A DNA stretch of 64,000 nt from Nostoc sp. MS1. Lineage in GTDB: Bacteria; Cyanobacteriota; Cyanobacteriia; Cyanobacteriales; Nostocaceae. The position numbers were made by a program, and so were the translations under genes. The stretch lies in contig NZ_AP023441.1 in NCBI RefSeq assembly GCF_019976755.1, positions 6,321,501 through 6,385,500 on the forward strand. The letters are read 5' to 3'. Under the pieces are notes generated by a model. The model was not told where the DNA came from, did not search any database, and was given only the letters and a program-made list of their open reading frames with translations. Positions 26,705-34,810 of the stretch are shown piece after piece (the stretch's first letter is position 1; each line of letters begins with the position of its first letter).

Positions 26705-27706
26705 TTACAACTTGACTTGCTGTAAATGACTCCGGGGATTGTAACTACGAATAGCCCTGATTTTTTCATAGTATTCTCGCTCTTGTTGGCTCATATCTTT
26801 AGGTGGAACAATAGCCACCTTCACCAACTGATCACCCCGTCCACCTTTGGCGATAGGCCAGCCTTTACCCCGTAAACGGAGAGATTGACCAGAACGCACC
26901 CCCGCCGGTAGTTTAACGTTCACTGAACCGTCGGGTGTAGGTACATCAATTGAAGCCCCCAAGGCGGCTTCATCTGGGGTAATGGGAACTTCGCAAACTA
27001 AATTATCACCTTCCATTTGGAAGAATGAGTGCGGTTGTAATTCCACTCTTAAATATAAATCCCCCCGTTGTTGAGTCATGGGGTTAAATTGACCTTTACC
27101 CCGCACTCTTAGCCGAGTACCGGGTTTCGCACCAGCCGGAATCCTGACATCAATAGTTTCATTGCCTAAATTAAAGCGCTTTTGTACACCTGCAAAAGCT
27201 TCAGCAAAAGTTAGGATGATAGACGCTTCGCTGTCTTGGTTAGCGCCAGCCGCTCCGGCATCTTGAAACCCAAAGTCATTAAAACCCCCAAAACCGCCGC
27301 TTGGTCTACCACCAGAGGTACGGTAAGAGTAACTTTGCCGCCCACCACGAGGCGCACCGCCACCAAAGCGTCCCAGCAACTCATTTATGAACTCATCAAA
27401 GTTACCGTACTGGCTAAAGTCAACGCCGCCCATATCGACACCAACGCCACCTCCAGGGAAGCCCTCGCCAACTTGTCGCCAATATTGTCCATATTGGTCA
27501 TATTTCTTGCGTTTGTCGGCATCTGATAAAACTTCGTAAGCTTCGTTCACCTCTTTAAAACTTGCTTCCGCCTGCTTATTACCTGGATTGACATCAGGAT
27601 GATATTTGCGGGCTAACTTCCGAAAGGCTTGTTTAATTTCCTCTGGAGTGGCAGTTTTACTAACTCCTAAAATCGCGTAATAGTCTTTGAAGTCGGTTGC
27701 AGCCAT
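26705..27706 (-). CDS. DnaJ-type co-chaperone (CbpA/DnaJ2 class)
   Basis: A 333-residue J protein that should stimulate DnaK. The J domain (1-70) has KDYYAILGV, the HPD motif in KYHPDVNPG, and KYDQYGQYW. A Gly/Phe-rich region follows (GFPGGGVGVDMGGVDFSQYG), then the DnaJ C-terminal beta domains (DVRIPAGAKPGTRLRVRGKG). The four-repeat zinc finger of type I DnaJ is missing, so this is a type II protein. I start it at 27706, where an AGGAGG lies 8 bp upstream; an in-frame ATG at 27787 would add 27 unconserved residues. Confidence 0.92.
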   Translation of the reverse strand: MAATDFKDYYAILGVSKTATPEEIKQAFRKLARKYHPDVNPGNKQAEASFKEVNEAYEVLSDADKRKKYDQYGQYWRQVGEGFPGGGVGVDMGGVDFSQYGNFDEFINELLGRFGGGAPRGGRQSYSYRTSGGRPSGGFGGFNDFGFQDAGAAGANQDSEASIILTFAEAFAGVQKRFNLGNETIDVRIPAGAKPGTRLRVRGKGQFNPMTQQRGDLYLRVELQPHSFFQMEGDNLVCEVPITPDEAALGASIDVPTPDGSVNVKLPAGVRSGQSLRLRGKGWPIAKGGRGDQLVKVAIVPPKDMSQQEREYYEKIRAIRSYNPRSHLQQVKL

Positions 27707-27939
27707 CGACCAGCCTCCTGTAGAAATTTCTTTAAGTTTTTGTCTAAAATGTGAAAATGAGAATCTGCTAGGTATATTGCCAAGCAATAATTATTCTGAT
27801 TTTAAATTAACAAATAATAAAGAAAATCAAGTGTGGTTCCCGCTCATTGGGTCGGGGCAATTTCCGTACTTAATTTGGGGAGTAGGGAGTAAGAATTTCT
27901 CCTTTGTCTCCCTTGTCTCCCCCCTCTCCCTCATCTTCC

Positions 27940-28401
27940 TTATCCCATATAATCAACTATGCAATCTAACCCCTCTCCCACAGTCGGGGGTGCATCGCGG
28001 AGTTGGCGGTGCATTCTTAAGATTACGTCTTCGGGGACTTGACGCTGGCGTTTTTTGTTGCGTGCTAGGCACAACCAGACTGGTGTTCTAACCCAAATCC
28101 CTGTGATGTGGGTAAAGCCTAAGTTACGAGCTAGGTTGATGAGTTCGCGGCGATTTCGGCGTTGGGCATTGGTGGCATCAAAAAGCACTGTTTTTTCGGC
28201 AATAATATTTTGCTGCAATTGTCTTTCTATTTCTTGCCAAATTAGCAGCCATGACCCTTGGATGGCTTCTGAGCCAAATAATTGCCCCCTGATGGCATCT
28301 GTAGAAACTAGCTGCATCTGGGGGCATTCTGTAATTAATTGTTTTGCTAAAGTTGACTTGCCACTACCAGGAAGACCAATTAGCAACATCAGTTTAGTCA
28401 T
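27940..28401 (-). CDS. P-loop kinase/AAA-type ATP-binding protein
   Basis: About 153 residues. The Walker A LIGLPGSGKSTLAKQL and the following VSTDAIRGQLFG resemble zeta-toxin/polynucleotide-kinase-type phosphotransferases; VLFDATNAQRRNRRELINLA carries the D-A-T-N substrate motif of this group, and a lid-like RNKKRQRQVPEDVI follows. It would phosphorylate a small molecule or nucleic-acid end, but the substrate is unknown. I choose the ATG at 28401; a start at 28422 would lie in an intergenic repeat. There is no adjacent antitoxin, so a toxin role is unlikely. Confidence 0.8.
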   Translation of the reverse strand: MTKLMLLIGLPGSGKSTLAKQLITECPQMQLVSTDAIRGQLFGSEAIQGSWLLIWQEIERQLQQNIIAEKTVLFDATNAQRRNRRELINLARNLGFTHITGIWVRTPVWLCLARNKKRQRQVPEDVILRMHRQLRDAPPTVGEGLDCIVDYMG

Positions 28402-28470
28402 TAGTCCAGAGTCAATAGTCAACAGTCAACAGTCATTAGTCTAAAGTCAATAGTTGATGGTTAACATTTA

Positions 28471-28506
28471 ATGACCAATGACTAATGACTAATGACTAAT
28501 GACTAA
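28471..28506. repeat. TGACTAA heptamer tandem repeat
   Basis: Consecutive copies of the 7-mer (atgacta / atgactaa) run up to and through the stop codon of glgC, whose TAG is read from CTA inside the last copy. This short tandem repeat type recurs at 7195-7226, 50205-50235 and 58958-58995. Confidence 0.8.
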
Positions 28507-29792
28507 ATAATTGTTCCATCGGGGATGACGGCATTTTTGAGGACTACAACAATGCCACTGCGGATATAAAATCCTTGGCTTTCGCGGTCGGCTTCTTGCA
28601 CGTTATCTTTGTTGATAATCTTGACATCGTGACCGATACGAGCATTTTTATCTATAATCGCCCGGCGGATGATTGTGTCTGGGCCGATGCCTACGGGGAT
28701 TTCTCCTTTTTCTATGCCGCCTTGACGTTCAACTGATGCTTGGTAGAAGTCAGCGCCCATGAGTAGGGATTCTTCGATGGTGCAGCCGCTTTCAATCCGC
28801 GATCGCACTCCTAATACTGAGTGTTGAATACGACAATTCTTGAGGATACAGCCTTCACCAATAATTGATTCTGTGACTTGGCAATCTAAGAGTTTTGTCG
28901 GTGGTAAGTAACGAGCGCGGGTATAAATTGGTGCTTCTTCATCGTAGAAGCTAAAGGGTGGTAAGGGCTGCTGAGTTAAAGCTAAATTGGCGTGGTAAAA
29001 AGCTTCGATTGTCCCAATATCTTCCCAGTAGCCATCAAATAAATAAGCTTGAACGTTATGATCTTTTGCGGCATCTGGAATAATTTCTTTGCCGAAATCT
29101 GTACGTTCTACAGCCTCTTTCAGAAGTTTGAACAAAACATCTTTTTTAAATACGTAAATCCCCATTGAGGCGATATACGGTTGTGAGGCCGCCTGTTCTG
29201 GAGTTAACCCTAAAATGGTGGTATCTACACGCATTTGGGTTAAAGCTTCGCCTTTGGGTTTTTCACTGAAATCAACTACTCGTCCTGAGTTATCGATTTT
29301 CATTAAACCAAAATCTGAAGCCCGGCGATCGTCAATGGGAATCACGGAAAGGGTAATATCCGCATTAGTTTCACGATGGCGCTGGATAAATAAACGATAA
29401 TCCATCCGGTAGAGGTGATCACCAGACAGGATTAAAACGTCATCTATGTCCCATTCTTGCAGCATCCATATGTACTGACGTACAGCATCGGCTGTACCTT
29501 GGAACCAGTTAGGGTTTTCTGGTGTTTGCTGGGCGGCCAGCACTTCTACAAACCCCTCACTGAAGCCACTGAAGTTGTAAGTACGGGCAATGTGGCGATT
29601 GAGAGAAGCTGAGTTAAACTGTGTTAAAACATAGATTTTAAAAATTTCCGAGTTGATGCAGTTACTAACAGGGATATCTATTAGACGGTACTTCCCTGCC
29701 ACTGGTACTGCGGGTTTAGCACGGAGTTTAGTTAGTGGGTAAAGGCGAGTACCCGCACCACCACCAAGAATAATTGATAAGACTTTTTTCAC
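28503..29792 (-). CDS. glgC: Glucose-1-phosphate adenylyltransferase
   Basis: A 429-residue ADP-glucose pyrophosphorylase that makes ADP-glucose from glucose 1-phosphate and ATP for glycogen synthesis. N-terminal nucleotidyltransferase motifs are GGGAGTRLYPLTKLRAKPAV, the substrate loop GTADAVRQY and the metal-binding SGDHLYRMDY; FSEKPKG holds the sugar-binding Lys. The C-terminus is a left-handed beta helix (IIGEGCILKNCRIQHSVLGV). Length and full motif set are normal. In cyanobacteria the enzyme is activated by 3-phosphoglycerate; the C-terminal Lys-containing segment is present. Its 3' end runs into heptamer repeats. Confidence 0.95.
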   Translation of the reverse strand: MKKVLSIILGGGAGTRLYPLTKLRAKPAVPVAGKYRLIDIPVSNCINSEIFKIYVLTQFNSASLNRHIARTYNFSGFSEGFVEVLAAQQTPENPNWFQGTADAVRQYIWMLQEWDIDDVLILSGDHLYRMDYRLFIQRHRETNADITLSVIPIDDRRASDFGLMKIDNSGRVVDFSEKPKGEALTQMRVDTTILGLTPEQAASQPYIASMGIYVFKKDVLFKLLKEAVERTDFGKEIIPDAAKDHNVQAYLFDGYWEDIGTIEAFYHANLALTQQPLPPFSFYDEEAPIYTRARYLPPTKLLDCQVTESIIGEGCILKNCRIQHSVLGVRSRIESGCTIEESLLMGADFYQASVERQGGIEKGEIPVGIGPDTIIRRAIIDKNARIGHDVKIINKDNVQEADRESQGFYIRSGIVVVLKNAVIPDGTII

Positions 29793-30008
29793 AAGATTTC
29801 TCCCGACTGCCTGTCGACTCCCACCTACAGTTTAGGACTGTCTGTAGCAGCTGGTAAGGGGGATCAAGGATAATATTGAATGAATTTTCAAAAACCTTAC
29901 CGATGACATACAGCGCAATCATTTATCTAAGCATGGTTTCCACTGTATTAATCGGTACTAATAATGTGAAATATTAGATATACTAATCTAAACAGTGTAA
30001 ACCAGCAT

Positions 30009-30275
30009 TTATCGATTATTTAGTAAACGTAGTTTTTGCGATCGCTTCAAAAACCTCACCCAAGGCTGTACTGATAATTCAACAATCTGTTGGGGTGTAA
30101 GGTTGGCTGTAAATATTTCCTGCCCAGACTTCACGCCGCTAACCCCTAAATTCTCTAACACAGCCGTTGCCTTAGCATCTAAATCAGTATCCGTAGAGAT
30201 AAATACCTCTAGGCTGCCTTCTGGCTGTTGATTTAGCGCCATAGTTAGGGCAGAGTCTAATTTTTGGTAGTTCAT
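30009..30275 (-). CDS. Stand-alone subtilase-propeptide-like protein
   Basis: An 88-residue protein, possibly an inhibitor or folding partner of the subtilase encoded 51 bp upstream. Its core (SLEVFISTDTDLDAKATAVL, then LGVSG...EIFTANLTPQQIVELSV, ending WVRFLKRSQKLRLL) follows the inhibitor I9-like alpha/beta pattern of subtilase propeptides and resembles the N-terminal 110 residues of that same subtilase (VFIYCDADADLSHLSQYGVE; AIHRIKPSGQLHLR). I start it at 30275; an upstream ATG at 30296 is repeat-derived. The resemblance is by eye and modest. Confidence 0.6.
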   Translation of the reverse strand: MNYQKLDSALTMALNQQPEGSLEVFISTDTDLDAKATAVLENLGVSGVKSGQEIFTANLTPQQIVELSVQPWVRFLKRSQKLRLLNNR

Positions 30276-30325
30276 AATTTGAAATTCAAAATTCAAAATT
30301 CAAAATTTAACAATTTATTGAGTAC

Positions 30326-32062
30326 TCAGCACTCTACTAGATTCGCCGCATTAATCAAGCCAAACCCCCATTTAGGGTCAAATGTTCCCGCAGGCTTACC
30401 AGGGATAGAACTACTTTTACGGAGTACGTCTTTAACTGTACTTGGGTCTAGATGTGGGTTGCGCTGTAGGAGTAGGGCAATTAAGCCACTAACAAAGGGT
30501 GCAGCCATACTTGTACCAGACATAGCGACGAACTGGGGATTAATCGTCATTGAGCGATCGCTATTAGCATAACTAGAAAGGGCAGAAATAATCATCGCTC
30601 CTGGGGCAGCTATATCTGGTTTTTGGGCATTGTTGCGTAAAGGCCCTTCACTACTAAAATCGGAGATGGTATTTAACTCTAGTCCCATTTCTTGAACCTG
30701 ACCATCTATATCTTGATACTTGGCTTTGGTGGTGTAAGCAGCAACCGTTACCGCAGTACTAGCACATCCAGGGGAACCGATTTTAACGGCATCCTTAACG
30801 CTTTTACCTGTAAAAATAACTGAACAGTTATCATCCAACGCCCATACATCCAATTTAGTATCATTTGGCGATGTATTGCGTAACCGCAATTGCCACACAC
30901 CACCTTGTACTGGTGACTTACCCTGACCGCGAATCTGTACGAAGATATTGTAATCACCATTGGCTGGGTCTGGGCCTGGGGTGACAATTTCTACTTGAGA
31001 ATCTGGTAAATTGTAACTTTGGCTAGGATTGCCATCAGTAATGATTTTTTGGTAAGGACTGACAAAACCGTTGGGACTCCTTACCGATACTTCTAATTGA
31101 CCAACACTGCTATACCAAGCATTTAACCAGACGATGCCGATTTGATTTAAGGGAACATGAAAGCGCATTCCCCGGCTGCGTCCACTAGGGATATTTGCTT
31201 GACCGTGAATATTGTAGTTACCCTCATTACCCGCAGCACAACAAACAATTCTACCAGGGCCGGATTCTGCGTCGATAATTTTGGATAAAGAATCACTACC
31301 ATCATGGGCATCACCGTGACTACCCAAGCTGATATTAATTATGGCTGGTTTTCCCAACTCACCAGCTACGCGAAAAATATAGCGGATACCGTCGGCAATG
31401 TGAGCGTCTTGTAAATCAGATTTGACAATGATTAATTCTGCTTCTGGTGCTACACCCCTATATGTACCATCTGCACCAGCCGCAATGCCAGCAACATGAG
31501 TACCATGACCTTGGGTATCTTGAGAGATGGTGAGTTGTGCTGCTTGAAATTCTGCACCGTAACGTCCCTCATTTACACCCGGCCCTGGTAGAGTTTGATC
31601 CCAAAGACGTAAAGTGCGATCGCTAAAAGCTGGGTGCTTGGCATCAATTCCTGTATCAATAATACCAACAATCACACCTTTACCTGTTAGTCCCGTTTTA
31701 TTTTGAAATTCTGGTAATTGCACAAATTTAGGTGCAACATCCATCCGTAGATGAAGTTGGCCTGATGGCTTAATTCTATGAATGGCAGTTTCTTCTGATA
31801 AGGCTGAAAGATTTTCTAGAGGTAAAAAAGCCGTCCTTACATTACCAAAATTCTGATTAAGTTCCACACCATACTGTGAAAGATGACTTAAATCAGCGTC
31901 AGCATCACAGTAGATAAACACAATACTTTTAGTAGGTTTAAGAATACTCTTAGGCGGAAGTATACCTAGTAATTTTCTATGCTGATTTAAAGCCGTGTCT
32001 GCTTCATTTTGAAAGTCTTGATAAGCCAACAATAACCCAGGAGCAAGTTTTTCATGTTGCAT
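30326..32062 (-). CDS. S8 family subtilisin-like serine peptidase
   Basis: A 578-residue subtilase. The catalytic triad is Asp136 (IVGIIDTGID), His186 (GHGTHVAGIAAG) and Ser518 (SGTSMAAP). Residues 1-110 form a propeptide-like region, and the interval of about 290-440 between His and Ser carries an inserted beta-rich domain (SRGMRFHVPLNQIGIVWLNA; GGVWQLRLRNTSPNDTKLDV), as in larger subtilases. No signal peptide is seen at the N-terminus (MQHEKLAPGLLLAYQDF), so it may be cytoplasmic. The next gene on the strand encodes a separate propeptide-like protein. Confidence 0.93.
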   Translation of the reverse strand: MQHEKLAPGLLLAYQDFQNEADTALNQHRKLLGILPPKSILKPTKSIVFIYCDADADLSHLSQYGVELNQNFGNVRTAFLPLENLSALSEETAIHRIKPSGQLHLRMDVAPKFVQLPEFQNKTGLTGKGVIVGIIDTGIDAKHPAFSDRTLRLWDQTLPGPGVNEGRYGAEFQAAQLTISQDTQGHGTHVAGIAAGADGTYRGVAPEAELIIVKSDLQDAHIADGIRYIFRVAGELGKPAIINISLGSHGDAHDGSDSLSKIIDAESGPGRIVCCAAGNEGNYNIHGQANIPSGRSRGMRFHVPLNQIGIVWLNAWYSSVGQLEVSVRSPNGFVSPYQKIITDGNPSQSYNLPDSQVEIVTPGPDPANGDYNIFVQIRGQGKSPVQGGVWQLRLRNTSPNDTKLDVWALDDNCSVIFTGKSVKDAVKIGSPGCASTAVTVAAYTTKAKYQDIDGQVQEMGLELNTISDFSSEGPLRNNAQKPDIAAPGAMIISALSSYANSDRSMTINPQFVAMSGTSMAAPFVSGLIALLLQRNPHLDPSTVKDVLRKSSSIPGKPAGTFDPKWGFGLINAANLVEC

Positions 32063-32432
32063 TTTAAACCCAACTTTGCAGCATTATTTTAGTTAACTAG
32101 CGTTGGTATCGATGCAACCTTGGTATTAATTGAATATATTTAAGAATAAGATTAAATATAGCAGAATATATGAGGATTGCTCAAATTTTGTCTATTTTAT
32201 CAGCATAATTTTTGTGACACTTGCTTATCTATATTTCAAAAGTACAAGACAAATTATACATTTGCTGAAAATTTTCTAAAATTTCATATAGACTGATATA
32301 GTTAAAAGACGATGATAGTGTTAAAATTGCCATCAGCAATCACTAACTATTATAAAGATTTAATCGTTAGTAAAGCAGACAACAACCATAACACTATCAT
32401 TTAAAATTACGGAAAGATGAATGCTAGAGGTT
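32063..32432. other. Intergenic region with long inverted repeat
   Basis: A perfect 12-bp inverted repeat, ATGATAGTGTTA (32312-32323) and TAACACTATCAT (32389-32400), lies between the 258-residue gene and the subtilase gene, both on the minus strand. It could be a terminator stem or an operator; there is no T-run. Otherwise AT-rich and empty. Confidence 0.5.
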
Positions 32433-33209
32433 TTATTCTGCTAAAGATTTACCAGTCTTAGATAAAAGTTTACCTAATCTTTGCAGAGGGCCTTTGAAAC
32501 CTCTTTTAGCTTCTTGTCCTGCTTGTGCTGTTTGTTCTCCTAGTTTTTCTAGAATATTGCTAATGTCAGAGGCTTTAGAGGTTTTGCGGTTTAAAGCCTG
32601 TTTCAATTCCTTGAGTCCGTTAGCAACTTCTTGTAGATTTTCGTCATCTAATTTGTGCAGCAAGTTATACCATTTATCGATAGAACCTACGGCTGCGCCT
32701 GTATCAACTTTCGCTAAATCTTCTTCCAGGGTTTCCACTACAGCATCAATTTCTTCAATTTCCTCGTGGTCTTCAGCTTTACCCAAAGAGTTGCCAACTT
32801 TAGTTAATTGTTTTCCTAATTTACGCACAGGGGTTCTGATTTCTTTCTCAGCATCAGATGCAATATTAGCGGTTTGCTCACCAATTTCTATTAGCACCTC
32901 GCTAATTTCATGACCTGTAGCTTTGTTGCTTTTCAGGTGTTGTTTGAGTTGCTTTAATTGATTAGCAATCTCTTTAATTTCTGGCTCTTTAGCTTTGTGC
33001 AGTAAGTTGTACCATTCATCAATTAAACCGTTAGCATCTTCACTGGAGAGTGTAGATAAGTCGCTATTTAATGCAGATTGTAGAGTTTCTAATTTTTGAT
33101 CCCAATCATTATTACCTTGTGCATCTGCACCATTTTTTTGAGATGCTTTTGTATTGGTGTCTTGATTATTTGCACTACGCTTGCTTTGGTCTTCTGCTCT
33201 GGTTGCCAT
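32433..33209 (-). CDS. Internally duplicated helical protein of unknown function
   Basis: A 258-residue, very polar and charged protein I do not recognise. It consists of a disordered N-terminus (1-37, Asn/Gln/Lys-rich) and two copies of a helical unit of about 105 residues (38-145 and 155-258), joined by an acidic linker. Each copy has [LS]-I-D-[EK]-W-Y-N-L-L-H-K, then A-N-x-L-K-x-L-K-Q, I-G/L-G-E-Q-T-A and a terminal Lys-rich LGK-L-x-K-x-G-x-SL. No membrane segment or signal is present. The look is that of a coiled-coil or stress-type protein; no function is claimed. Confidence 0.75.
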   Translation of the reverse strand: MATRAEDQSKRSANNQDTNTKASQKNGADAQGNNDWDQKLETLQSALNSDLSTLSSEDANGLIDEWYNLLHKAKEPEIKEIANQLKQLKQHLKSNKATGHEISEVLIEIGEQTANIASDAEKEIRTPVRKLGKQLTKVGNSLGKAEDHEEIEEIDAVVETLEEDLAKVDTGAAVGSIDKWYNLLHKLDDENLQEVANGLKELKQALNRKTSKASDISNILEKLGEQTAQAGQEAKRGFKGPLQRLGKLLSKTGKSLAE

Positions 33210-33356
33210 AAATGAGACTAGCTTAATAAAAGTACACGTCTCAGTGTAAAAAGCTAATTCTGTAATTCCCTCATTCTTAAGGGCAGTATTAGATACTAAA
33301 TATTTAAATCATATGACAGAGGATTTTTTGGGAAGTGGGGAGTAAGTGTTTCAGTT

Positions 33357-33418
33357 AACAGTGGACAGTGGAAATAATCTCATAACTGTCAACTGTCAAT
33401 TGTCAATTGTCCACTGTC
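33357..33418. repeat. CTGTCAA inverted-repeat cluster
   Basis: Alternating aacagtggacagtgg and aactgtcaactgtcaattgt blocks form a self-complementary region that reaches the stop codon of argJ. Similar blocks occur at 36279-36318, 46567-46592 and 48541-48575. Confidence 0.65.
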
Positions 33419-34580
33419 AAGTAGAATACTTGCCGTTGATTTCTACGTAACCTTCTGTTAAGTCGCAACCCCAGACGGTAGCCACTGCTTCGCCGATGTT
33501 GAGACTAACGTTAATGTCTACTTTCTCTTGAGACATGATTTGTTTTAACTTTTCCAAATCATCGGCTTGGAAGGTATTTGGATATACTTGCACATCATCA
33601 AATCTAATTACTACTTGGTCTTGATTAATGTCGCGTTCATCTTCACATTTCCCTATAGCCATCGCTACACGTCCCCAGTTGGGGTCTGCACCGTATACAG
33701 CCGTCTTTACTAGAGGAGAGTTGACAATGGCTTTGGCGACTCGTTTCGCTTGAGTGTAGTTAGCTGCTGAGTCTACTGTTACCTCGATTACCTTAGTCGC
33801 GCCTTCGCCGTCACGGGCAATCTTTAAAACTAAATCTTGGGCTATTTCTTGTAATGCAGTGGCAAATTCTTCTTCAGGAACTTCACCCGCTAAACCATTC
33901 GCCAAAATTACCGCACTGTCACTAGTCGAAGTGTCGCTATCTATACTTAAACAGTTAAATGTTTTATCTACAGTAGAACGGAAAATTTTCCGCAATGTGT
34001 TTGCAGGGATAGCTGCATCGGTAAAGAAGAAGGCTAACATGGTCGCCATGTTCGGCTCAATCATGCCGACACCTTTAGCAATACCTACTACTTTGGCGTT
34101 ACCAACTTGCCGGGCAGCGATTTTGGGTACGGTATCGGTAGTCATGATACCGCGTGCAGCTAAATCGAAATCAGCAGGTGTCAGTTTTTTTCCCATACCT
34201 ACCAAGCCAGCGCGGATTTTTTCTATTGGGTAACGTCTGCCGATGACTCCAGTGGATGCGATCGCTAAATTCTCAGGAGCAATCCCAGTTTCCTGGGCCA
34301 CAAGTTGTATAATTTCCTGGGCATCAGCAAGACCAACAGCACCATTGGCAACGTTGGCATTTTTGGAAATCACAATCACACCTTGCGCTTGACCATCTTG
34401 TAAATTTTGGCGACTGATAGTTACACTAGGCCCAGCGAATAGGCTTTGGGTAAATACCCCATCAGCAACACAAGGTACTGCCGATTGTAAAAAGACAAAA
34501 TCCTCAGTAGTATCGCGGATACCTAAATTGGTAATAAATGTATTGAAACCTTGGGGTGTGGAAGATGCAGTTAGTGACAT
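33417..34580 (-). CDS. argJ: ArgJ-type ornithine acetyltransferase (paralogue)
   Basis: A 387-residue Ntn-fold ornithine acetyltransferase/acetylglutamate synthase that recycles the acetyl group in arginine synthesis. The precursor self-cleaves at the conserved PNMATMLAF site, with the second Thr (ATM-L) as the new N-terminal nucleophile. Other family motifs are STGVIGRRYPIEKI, DSDTSTSDS and ADPNWGRVAMAIGK. It is shorter than typical 410-residue cyanobacterial ArgJ, and its start (SLTASSTPQGFNTFITNLGI) is unlike the usual GG(V)TAPxGF. Some Nostoc genomes carry two argJ copies, and this resembles the second. It may serve another acetyl-transfer role. Confidence 0.85.
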   Translation of the reverse strand: MSLTASSTPQGFNTFITNLGIRDTTEDFVFLQSAVPCVADGVFTQSLFAGPSVTISRQNLQDGQAQGVIVISKNANVANGAVGLADAQEIIQLVAQETGIAPENLAIASTGVIGRRYPIEKIRAGLVGMGKKLTPADFDLAARGIMTTDTVPKIAARQVGNAKVVGIAKGVGMIEPNMATMLAFFFTDAAIPANTLRKIFRSTVDKTFNCLSIDSDTSTSDSAVILANGLAGEVPEEEFATALQEIAQDLVLKIARDGEGATKVIEVTVDSAANYTQAKRVAKAIVNSPLVKTAVYGADPNWGRVAMAIGKCEDERDINQDQVVIRFDDVQVYPNTFQADDLEKLKQIMSQEKVDINVSLNIGEAVATVWGCDLTEGYVEINGKYST

Positions 34581-34810
34581 TTTTATCTAGGAAATGTAGG
34601 GACTAGTGAGTAGTAACAGCTGAGTAAATAATACCAGTCCCATTTCCTCTGCCTAAATTTTTTAGCAAAATAAAATTTGCTAGAGAGCCTCAAGCCCTTG
34701 TGTGAGATAATTTGCCGCACTTTTATGGACTAAACAGACTGATGAGGCGTGTTTAGAATGAATGAAATAACAAGCAGCTGATTCTACACACAGAGCTACA
34801 GAGGAACGCA

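Noticed and set aside
27940..28401. Zeta-toxin of a toxin-antitoxin pair
   Set aside because: The P-loop kinase pattern fits, but there is no epsilon-type antitoxin gene beside it; a general kinase is the safer call.
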